The notes under the pieces are model-generated. The model was not told the DNA's origin. It did no database searches and saw nothing but the letters and a program-made list of their open reading frames with translations. Source: Tillandsia leiboldiana (lineage: Eukaryota; Streptophyta; Magnoliopsida; Poales; Bromeliaceae). From it: 64,000 bases of DNA. Position numbers and translations under genes: made by a program. The stretch spans positions 1-64,000 of the forward strand of contig JAQNDB010000144.1 of assembly GCA_029204045.2 (NCBI GenBank). The letters are read 5' to 3'. Below, one piece after another: positions 42,657 through 52,017 of the stretch. How positions within the stretch are numbered: the first letter of the stretch is position 1; the number at the start of each line of letters is the position of its first letter.

Positions 42657-43723
42657 TGTCACGCCCCGGGGTCGAAACTGCGACCCGGGCTCGCCAACAG
42701 ATCCGCCATCTGTACGGAAACTGTCGTAAAGACGAAGCGTCTACCCTGCAAAAGATCTATAGCTAAACATGTATCAGAGCTGAAAAGAAACTAATAGCTA
42801 TGTCATCAAACACCGAGCATCTGATATAAGTAAAATCTCAGTACAAAGTCTCTCAGCTATAAAAAGTAAATGAAATCCTCACTGGTCTCTCAGAATGTCC
42901 AGTACAAAAGTGGAAACATAAAAATATCGGGTACATCTACCTCTGACTCTCAATGCTGGTAAGGAACTAATCGGCCACGTCCTCACCTCGATCAGCTGTC
43001 TCCGCGCGAGCAAAGCCGGAACAGCAACCTTGGTACACCTGTCACCGCAGCGGGTGTGAGATCTACTGCAGAAGGTAGATCCCAGTGGGTACCGTCACCA
43101 ATATCCACGGTATGCCCACTAAGTCTACTGGAGGCAAAACAGATAGGTATGCAGATAGATAGATAATGGGTAAGCTGAAAGAAAACTACAGCTAACATGT
43201 CTCAATCATAAAGCTCAAGATACTCTACCAATAATATGATATGCATACACACGCTACTGCTAATATGCCTCAAGTACCATGCTCAAAGGAAAACTTATCT
43301 AAGAACATACTATGCATACACCACTCGCACACGAGGTGCTCAATCGACCCAATCGAGCTGACTGCTACACCGGGTCCAGTCAAGCCTGCGCCTCCCTAGT
43401 ATATCAACATAGGGTGTCCAATCGGACTAACTCGCTATCGAAAAGTGGCACATGCAGGCTATAGTCGAAATCCACGCTCTCTCTCAGAACGGGATGGACT
43501 CAAGCTCCTCACATCTCGCACAACGGTCAAAGTACTCTTAATGATCCGGGACCACCGTCAACCCCACGGTTCCCAACAACACTAGCACTGGTCTAACACA
43601 GCTATAAGACACCCCTCAACCCCCAGGCATGAGTGCAACAATAAAAGTACCTGACCAAAGATAACCTAATCAATCCACCAGTAAAAATTGGTACTGCCTG
43701 CTTTGCTGTCGAAATTAGTAACT

Positions 43724-43813
43724 GATCGGCACACGGCTCGATCTCAAAGTAAGTAACGGACCGGCACACGGCTCGGTCAAAATATAAGTAACAGACCGGC
43801 ACACGGCTCGGTC
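43724..43813. repeat. 35-bp tandem hairpins with covarying stems in F LTR
   Basis: Three units share the loop GCACACGGCT. Stems are GATCG/CGATC (43724-43743), GACCG/CGGTC (43759-43778) and GACCG/CGGTC (43794-43813). The T-A pair of the first is a C-G pair in the others, a compensatory double change. Confidence 0.88.
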
Positions 43814-46315
43814 AAGCCAACCTCCGGAGTGGCACTCGAGGGGAGCGACCCGCACGAGTAAAGTGTCTCAGTAACAAGTATCTCTTTCAAGTATCTCAAT
43901 ATAGCAGGCTATGATCCACGATCAAATAGATCTGAAACTCAAATGCTCAAACGACACAACTCAGTCGGGAAAACCCTCCACGACTCGATCAGGAAGTGCC
44001 TAACACTCTCACAGCTATGTCGGAGAACCACCTTCCCGACTAAATCTGATATGCACGACCCATAATCTAGAAAACCTCATCGATCCCAACAAAAAAGCTC
44101 ACACTCACATGACACTAGAAACTCATCTCACAAATCTCTAAAAATCCACTCGGCCCCCTGGCACGAGTATACAAGCATAACGGGCCACCTGGACCTATGT
44201 CATACCCCTGGCGAACTCATAATTTAAAAACCACTTTGAAAATACTGATTTTCCTTAAAATGGGCTTTCTCGATTTTTAAAATGATCCAGGTGCAAATAT
44301 GATGCCAACAAAAATGAAATCTAGTGTCATATAGTATCAGGAGTATGCTAAAAATGATCCGGGGTTCCAATGAATTTTACAAAAAATTCCAGGCAACTAT
44401 CAGATTTAGTAATAGTGAAAAATAGCACTCTAGACATGAACAAACTGCATTCAGAAGCATTAAAGGGCATTTCGCAAATTTTGGAAGAAATTCCAACCCA
44501 CCTGGAACGCTTTCCGCAGGCAATTGCTGAAGTCGGTGAAGTGCCGGAACCTCGAACGGATGAAACTCCGAAAATCGCACCGCGCGCGCGCACCCTGTCG
44601 CGTACTTGGAAAAATCCCCGGAGTTCGAATAAAAATCTAGAGTCCTCTACAAAAAATCTCACGCGCCATCGGCTCGCTCCTCAGCCAACATGCAACACAC
44701 CCAATGCTCCAGCACAAAATAAGTCCACCTCACAAACTCCATGCTCTCTTCACAATTAAATTACCAGCTCACATAATTAAATTACATAATTCCAACATAA
44801 TCTTAAGCTAAAATTCAACTTGATATACCTCCCAATTTAGATATAACTACAAGTTGAAACCAAAAGGAAAATTATCCATCATGCTTCTGAGTTTACAAAT
44901 ATCCATTTGAGTTAACTCTTACAACAAGTACTAACCACGAAATTAAAGCCAACACTCAATTAGGTACATAAGTCATTCCCAACTTACATGCAGATTTTCA
45001 GCAACAATGTACTACAAAGAGGGCTAAAGATGGTATATCAATTCTTATCCAAATTCCAAGATTAAGGTATCAAATTGTTCCTCTTGAAGTCTAGAAAATT
45101 ACCCAACTTGAAATTCACCATTTCACAAAGAGAAGAAAAAGATATTCCAAAATTACCACATGCTGTCCAAAACTGCGATCTGAACAAAGGGCTTCAAAGA
45201 TGATGAACTTTACCTAATTTGTAGCAAGATTTAGCCCTCCTCTTCAACATGAAAAATGTAGGTCTCTGAGTCCCGGTGAATTCCCCGAAAAAATTAGCCT
45301 AAAAGTCCACTTCTTCAGTCCTAGAGAGCAAAACACTGAACATTGCTCAGAACCACATCCAGAATCTCAGCTGTGCACAAAGGTCTCAGAAATGGTTCAA
45401 TTTACCTATTTTAATATACAAATTTGAGAATCCAGAAAATACAAAAGTTGAAGATCTTTAAATCCTGAAAAATTCCCATCAAAAACCAACTCCGAATTCC
45501 ACTTGTACATCCCAGGGGAGTAAAAACACTAACCTGTGCTCGGAATCCCAAACTGAAGACATATGGTTCAAAGATCACTAAATTTGCCTGACTTAAAGCT
45601 CCAATTAGCTCCCCTCTTCAATACGAAAGTTGAAGGTCTTGAGGTTGTGAAGAGAATCCCGCAAAAATCATCCCAGAATTCTACTTCTACAATTTTGGAG
45701 GTCTCCCGGAAGAAAATGCGACGAAGTGGTCAACTCCAATAGTGAACTTCAAGTTCCAATCATGGAGTTCTTGGGTGAAGAAGATGATGGAAAACCCCCC
45801 TCCAGCTACAAGCAGCAAGCAATGTACCCACAAGATCCAATGAGAAACGGCTAAACATAATACGAAGAAGAAACAACAAAAGCCCCAAGCCCAAAAACTG
45901 TACACACCTGAGAAAACACAACGCGCGCGCCGCGCTCACCGCTCGGCCCCTCGAGGCTCCAAGTAGTTGGTCCACACCACCTCCACCATCTCATCCCTAT
46001 TTCCACCATTATTTTCCTCTTCTTCTACTTCTTCTCTCTCTTTCTCCCTTGCTTTCTTTCCTCGGTTGCAGGTTGGAGGAGAAGAGGTGGCGTGGCCACC
46101 ACTTAATTAGTGGTGGCTACTAATTAAGGGTGGAGGGGAATATAATTAAATATTCCCCCACAACAAAAATATCTACACCCTTAATAGAAAATCCATTAAA
46201 TCCATTCCCCCTTTCAATTAATTCATTTTCTTTCTTTAATCCAATGCAGGCAAGAAACATGCAACAACATTAAATTAATTAAATAATTAATTAATTCCCT
46301 TTTTAGCCAATTTCA

Positions 46316-46700
46316 AGTCACTTTTTGCCTTCGGAGTCTCCGCACCGGCCCAAAACCTCCCGAACTCCGCTGTAATCTGAAAATACACATGTCCACAGCT
46401 TTTTCTCCTAAAAAGGCTCAACCATTGAGTCGGTGTGCTCAATCCAAAAACCGGCTCCAAAATTGCCGACCCCAACTCACTTTTTGCCTTCGGGTTCTCC
46501 GCGCCAGTCCGGAACCTCCCGAACTCCTCTGTAATCATAAAGTACACCTAATCCAAGTGTTCCCAATATTTTTGCACTCCACTGTGAAGTCGAGGCTTTC
46601 CCCGAAACCAGTCCTCTAACGGCGGACAATGCCCGGAAAACCCCGAATCGACCTGGGGCTTCCGCGTAGATCTGAGTCGACCCGAACTCATCTGTAATCC
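46316..46700. repeat. Three degenerate ~160-bp repeats in F LTR
   Basis: The anchor GAACTCCNCTGTAAT recurs at 46362, 46521 and 46684 (spacing 159 and 163 bp). Same as in LTR J. Confidence 0.8.
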
Positions 46701-46784
46701 AATATGAAACACGTTCGAAGCGATTTCTCTGCACCACGCCATCTTGCGAGGTCGATGCGCCATCCGAAATCCCGGTATTCTACA

Positions 46785-46801
46785 CTCTCCCCTCCTTAAA
46801 A
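46785..46801 (-). promoter_or_regulatory. Polypurine tract of element F
   Basis: The minus strand reads TTTTAAGGAGGGGAGAG directly before the LTR start. Confidence 0.8.
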
Positions 46802-46829
46802 GGGTTTCGTCCCCGAAACCTGAATAAAT

Positions 46830-47821
46830 CCATACACAGGAGGGTAACTCAAACAAATGGGGATAGGAGATTCCCAACTCATCCTCAGGCTCTTAGGTGG
46901 TCGTCTTAACTCAATATACTGGCACCACTGAACCTTCACCGGGTATAATCCAATTGCAAAATTCCTCAGTTCCACGAGCAAGAATTGCACCGGTTGCTTC
47001 TGACAGCTCAATTCCTTGTCCAACTCCAAAGAAGCAAAACCCAAAACATGCGGTGATCAAATAAACTTCTTCCGGCCAGATAAAAGCTCGCGGACCAAGT
47101 TCCCCGCATACACTCAAATCTACAAATCCCAGCGGATTGTGGCTTCCACAAATCAAGATCTCCAAAACCAAAGTCTAAGCCTCCAATTGGCATAACCCCT
47201 TCGTTGCTCCTTAGCAACTAAAAACTCAAGTTCCACCATACATCTCTCACATCCCTTGATAGGGGAAGATTTTCAACCTCGGAAACATTTCCCCAATTTC
47301 CGACTCTCAAATTCCAAGTTCCAAAAGTGGCAACCACGGATCGAAGACCTCATTCCAAGGTTGCATGCTCGCCTAACCAAGGCGTAACTAACCATAATGT
47401 CCTCGCCGGGATAAAGATATACTAAACCAATCATACATCATTGAAAACTCTATCTGCTGGCGTTACCTCAAACCAAATCCTCCTGAGTAACTAAGCACTT
47501 CAGGTTCAAGGGTCTAGGGATAACTCCATCCCCTCTCTAACGCTAGCAACATACACAACAAAGCCGGTATCTTCCTCAGCTTAACTCCTCATAGCTACAT
47601 TGGCCCTGCTTATTCCAAAAACTTCTGAGCTCAGTCATTATCATAGGTTTAGGCCAAACCCTACAGCATCACCCTTCGTTGGGTCCACAGTCACTCTTGT
47701 AGCTGAAATCACAAGCCTAACAACACAACCTTCCGAAGTCGACATGCATACTCTAATAACTTGGCCTATGACTTCTTTTCTCAGAAGTTGCAGCACTACT
47801 CTCAAGTGCTCCTCATGGTCT
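46830..47821 (-). pseudogene. Element F pol remnants: chromodomain and RT
   Basis: Minus-strand fragments LVELRNFAIG and VKVQW (about 46920-46985) and ISYPHLFE (about 46850-46875) recall the chromodomain tail of Gypsy pol. At about 47650-47821 a DIDHEEHLRVVLQLLRK segment followed by VISATRVTVDPTK is RT sequence just after the active site, cut at 47821 by element B. Only ~650 bp separate them, so RNase H and integrase are largely lost. Confidence 0.75.
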
Positions 47822-47826
47822 ATGTC

Positions 47827-50619
47827 TGTAGTGATCCGGCCTTTCGGGGGTATTTTTGACTTAGGTATAGTCATTTAAGCCTATAAGTGAAATAAAATTA
47901 TTCAATTCTTGAAGTTGGCCATTGTGAGATGCTAGTATTTTTCTGCGATAGAGCGCGGAAAAAGAAAGCCGACGGCGCGATCGGATCTGAAATCCGATAT
48001 CGGGAACCCCCTGAACGGGACCCAAAGTGATATGGTAATTAGTCGTGCATCGGAATCCGTGCTAAATATCTTGCACCCGTTAGAGATAAGGTGGTTTATC
48101 TCGTGGGGGATAATTAATTAGTTAATTAATTATCCCAGACGGAAAATTAATTAATTCTCTTACGTACGAATTAAAGAGGAATTAATTAAAGGTAAAGTAC
48201 GACTATATAAGGGATCCTGAGTATCGGAAAGGAAAATAAAAGAAAATAAAAACCCTAATCGGAGAGAAGGGAAAAAAAAAAGAAAAGACGGAACCCTAGC
48301 CGGAAGAAAGGGAAAGGAGAAAGAGAAGGAGCCCGATCTTCCCGGACACCGAACCGAAGGCAAGAACGCGACCGGACAACCTTCCCGTCGATCTTCGGTT
48401 AGTAAAATAATTTATTTAAATTATTTGGGAGTTTTTCATCATCTCTTTCGTTGAGTTCTTGGTGGTCTTTAATCGAGTTCTTGTTATCGGACCTCCGACC
48501 GACGTTTTGGTAGTTCGTCGATCGTTGGTTTAGTCGTTAGAATTATCGTGTTTTTATTCGGAGATTTTTGGGATGTTTCGTTGGAACATAGTGGGTTAAC
48601 GGGAGGCCGCCGCCACCGTTTTTAAACGGGAGGCCGCCGCCGCCGTTACCATGGTCGCGGGGTCTTCGCCGGAGTCGCACGGGAGCGAAAACGGAGAAGA
48701 AACCGCGAAACGGGAGCGCAAACGGAGAGGAAATCGCGAAGCGGGAAGTTACTGTGCTTTTCCGTACAGCGCGGTCCACGGGTCCAGGCGTGCACCCGGT
48801 GCACGCCTGCAACATCGAAGGCCAAGAACCGGCGCACAAATCCGTGCGCCGGCCGGGCCCGTCCAGCACGGTGCACGCGCTGGGCGTGCACCCGGTGCGC
48901 GACGCCGCGGCCGAATGCGTGAACCCGGCGCGCGCCAGCACCGTGCGCGGCCCGGCCTGTCCCGCCTGGTGCACGCTTCCTGTGTGCACTCGGCGCATGC
49001 CGCCGCCGCCTGATGCCGTAAACCCGGTCCACGGTTGCTCCTGTGCACTACCCGACAGCCCAAAGTTCGGTAGCTCCGTTTTGTCCGTTTTTCCACCGTT
49101 TTGAACGCCGTTTTCGCCGATGGGATCGTTATTTTCGTGGCTTTCTTGGCATGGCCACCTGGGACCTTCTTGGTCATTATTTTATTAGGTCGGGTGCTAA
49201 TTTCGCCGACGCTCCGCGCCTCGACGAAATCGTCGGGGGCGTGCCGTCGGGTCTCTTTTCCCATCATTTCCGCCGTCGGGGCCTTCTTGGTCTAACCAGG
49301 GACGTCCCGAGTGGGCTACCGATGGAGGATTGAGTTTTGTTGGACTTTCCCGTCGAAAAGAGTAAAGTGGGTCTTGTGTTTTCAGATGTTAGTACACGCT
49401 TTTGACTATAGTTATCCGTGCGGACTTTCTTTAGGTCCAGACGCGCAGCGGGGGTGCGCGAAAGATTCGGGTGTTCCGATCTCTCTCCAAATAGGTGGGT
49501 ACGGTTGCTGTAAATACAGCCAGTGCAGTAAGTGCATCTATCGTCATTAAAGTGCTCTCAATTTATCTAACAAAGTAGATGGACAGTTTAACCTTTCGCA
49601 TAATCGTGTTTTTATCTAACAATTGAAGCGGCTGCGGTCGCATTGTTCATGACACGCCGATCTCGGCAAATCTGTTTTGGGATGCTGCACGTACACAGGC
49701 GGATTGGCCTCCGCATGGGTGTACTTTTCCGGAAGAGTGGTCTTGTATGACCCGTGTTCCTCACAAAAGTGTGGGTGCCGTGAGGACCCCTTCGCGCCCG
49801 CTGGGAATAGCACACCAGCACCGTGGAAGGGGTAAATGCATCAAAGTAGGTACTTGTGCACGAGGGGAGACTTTAGTCTCTCCGACAGATAATCTGGGGT
49901 TGGTGCCCAATTTAATTGATAATTCTGGGGTTGGTGCCCAGCTTAACATGTGCAGGGTTGTAGCGAAATGGTTTTGGTGTTTCCGGTTTGCTCCTTATTC
50001 CTTATTGTTATTAGACATCTACTTTGTTTGTCACTGACATTACCCACTCCGTGACAGGCGCTACGAGAGGCGTTAGCCGGGAGTTTGTCGAGACTGCGTC
50101 GCGAGGGCCGTAGTCGGGACACTTGGTTATTATCGTTATCTCATTTCTTTTACGCATTTAGTTAATTTGCTTGTGGGTAGTAATAATCGTGGACATGTAT
50201 TATTTAGCACTGTGGATGAGTTGTACGTTTATAGTTTGGTTCTTTTGGTGATGTTTTTGTATGCGGCATGTTTTCATGATAAACCAAATGACTTCGAAAA
50301 GGTTTTCTCAAAACGAAGTGTCGTGTGGGCACGGGTTTTGCAACTGCTGGTTTTATCCTTTCTAAAACATTGATGCCGCTTTATTATTCCGCTTGATGTT
50401 GAATGTCTATTGTATGGTTGATGGTTGGTGTTTGATGTATGTTGTTGTAAGTGAGACGCCGTGCATTTACAAAGGAGACTCTGTCCGCGGACAGGGAGAA
50501 TTTGTGTATGTGGCGGTCTGGCACGCACCGGGGATGAGGTTTAAATTACCTGGTTAAAAGAAAAAAAATACACACGATTTTCCGCTTAAATAGACTCAAA
50601 AACCCCCGGGGGCGTGACA
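47827..50619 (+). repeat. 5' LTR of element B (2793 bp)
   Basis: It starts TGTAGTGATCCGGCCTTTCG and ends CCCCGGGGGCGTGACA. The TATA box is at 48204-48210. A GC-rich region with repeated GTGCACG-like motifs spans about 48760-49040. It has the uninterrupted version (49521-49525) of the site where S inserted in the other LTR. Confidence 0.96.
48204..48210 (+). promoter_or_regulatory. TATA box of element B 5' LTR
   Basis: TATATAA followed by a purine-rich leader. The same site in LTR2 is at 55340-55346. Confidence 0.65.
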
Positions 50620-50626
50620 GATTAAA

Positions 50627-50637
50627 TGGTATCAGAG
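50627..50637 (+). promoter_or_regulatory. Primer-binding site of element B
   Basis: TGGTATCAGAG seven bases after the LTR. The match to initiator-Met-tRNA is shorter than in A, C and F. Confidence 0.85.
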
Positions 50638-50841
50638 AAAAACAACCATAACCATAGTAGACGTGATCCACATCCACAGTGTAGGGTACCACAAGCAAAT
50701 TAGACATGAGATAACCAAGGTATAGGTGCGTAGTACGTGAGAGTACGGGGAAAAAGGGAACGTAAGGTAGGTGTAATCGTAAGACAGGGTACTAGGGTTA
50801 TAACCTTAGGGTTAACGTGGTTTCTTTGTCTATAGCGGACG

Positions 50842-51723
50842 ATGGCCCGGACTAGATCGTCCACCGAGAATGCGGACGCGGACAGAGTGACCCCGACCAC
50901 CGCAGAGAACCAGCTCCTCCGACAACAACTGCGGGAAATGGCCGGGCAATTAGCGACGCTGACGGAGCAGGTTCGTCACCTGACACAGCGACAGGCAACC
51001 GCGCCAGCCGAGCGCGATCCAACCCCTCCGCCCGAAACCACCGCACCCACTACGGGACCGCAAGGGACGGGTGGTACGACGACGGAACAGCCCCCATCCC
51101 CAAGGGACGTACCTACTCCGACGACCACGGGGCCCGTGATGGGAGCGACAACAGGGAAGGCAGGAACGACCCCTACTCTCGGGGGGTCCGCCGCTGTAGG
51201 AGGGATCACGGAGCAACGAACGACGCGAGAAAGGGTTAGGACGAACTTGGCTAGGTTCAAGAAGCATGACCCTCCCACTTTTGAGGGAGAGACGACCGAT
51301 CCATGGGTCGTCGAGAAATGGGTGGATACCATGGAAAAACTCTTCGAGGACCTACTGATGGAGGAACACGAGCGGGTTCCACTAGCCGTCCACTTCCTCG
51401 AATGGAATGCACGCATCTGGTGGAAGACGGTACGCCCGGATCCAACTACAAACGACCCGCTACCGACATGGACGACCTTTAGAGAGGAACTTTTTGACGC
51501 TTTCTTCTCCGATAGCGTCAAGCGGCAATTGGAAGACGACCTGAAGAACATTAGACAAGGGAACCGCTCGGTCATGGAATATCAAAAGGAGTTTGTAAGA
51601 TTGGTTAACTGCGTCCCGTTTGTTATACGAGATGAACCCCACAAGGCCCGTCTCTTTGTGGACGGGCTCCCCGGGATACTGCAGTGGAGGACGCTACGTC
51701 CCAGACCTAGTAACGGCAGGTAA
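50842..51723 (+). CDS. gag: Element B truncated Gag
   Basis: A 293-codon ORF. The N-terminus (about 1-60) has a heptad-like LLRQQLREMAGQLATLTEQV segment. A Pro/Thr/Gly-rich linker follows. The Gypsy gag core spans about 140-275, with WVVEKWVDTMEKLF, FLEWNARIWWKTV and FREELFDAFFSDSV motifs. Homology stops after LFVDGL. The last ~17 codons (PGILQWRTLRPRPSNGR) look foreign and lead to a stop. The nucleocapsid CCHC knuckle and protease that should follow are absent. Gag would assemble the particle, but this version lacks its RNA-binding end. Confidence 0.85.
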   Translation: MARTRSSTENADADRVTPTTAENQLLRQQLREMAGQLATLTEQVRHLTQRQATAPAERDPTPPPETTAPTTGPQGTGGTTTEQPPSPRDVPTPTTTGPVMGATTGKAGTTPTLGGSAAVGGITEQRTTRERVRTNLARFKKHDPPTFEGETTDPWVVEKWVDTMEKLFEDLLMEEHERVPLAVHFLEWNARIWWKTVRPDPTTNDPLPTWTTFREELFDAFFSDSVKRQLEDDLKNIRQGNRSVMEYQKEFVRLVNCVPFVIRDEPHKARLFVDGLPGILQWRTLRPRPSNGR

Positions 51724-52014
51724 ACTTTTGGTTTCACTTTTCCTTCTTAGATTAGGAGCACCGGTCACACCTTAGCCTGCTACCCCTGTTAGACTCTTTC
51801 TCTCGCTCTCTCTCTCTAGAATCCTTAAGTATTAGGCGAAGCCTCCCCCGGCCGATGTGCGCGGGCGAGCTTCGAAGCATAGGAGAACCTTGTGTACTCG
51901 GGGCCCGTTAAGGGCCATGCAAGGAATAAATAGGCTCCACCCTATGCCTTGCAGCCGAGAACCCAATGGGCCGATAGGTAGTTCAGGGCCGCTCCCCAGA
52001 TAAGGATCAGCGGT
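51660..52014 (+). other. Unrelated filler replacing zinc knuckle and protease in element B
   Basis: About 350 bp between the end of gag homology and the VVREFLDVFP start of RT. Stops occur in all frames. It holds a CT-rich run (51788-51819), a small inverted repeat GGGCCCGTTAAGGGCC (51901-51916) and no similarity I can recognise. Where an autonomous relative would have roughly 0.7-1 kb of coding sequence, this looks like a deletion with inserted sequence or a captured fragment. Confidence 0.7.
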
Positions 52015-52017
52015 CCC

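Larger units (their letters stand above)
42657..46784 (-). repeat. 3' LTR of element F (4128 bp)
   Basis: On the minus strand it starts TGTAGAATACCGGGATTTCG and ends CCGGGGCGTGACA. It contains the hairpin array at 43724-43813, a conserved LTR block at about 43815-43860, a long AT-rich stretch (about 44760-46280) and three ~160-bp repeats (46316-46700). No gene is seen. Confidence 0.93.

Noticed and set aside
48543..49333. Several ORFs of 90-170 residues in the B LTRs (also 55680-56443)
   Set aside because: Same reasoning: open frames in GC-rich LTR leader sequence on both strands, not supported by start context or homology.
51720..51954. Possible intron in element B between gag and pol (GGCAG/GTAAAC to CTTGCAG)
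   Set aside because: Splicing would place the reading frame out of phase with RT and meet a stop soon after, so it does not restore a gag-pol frame.
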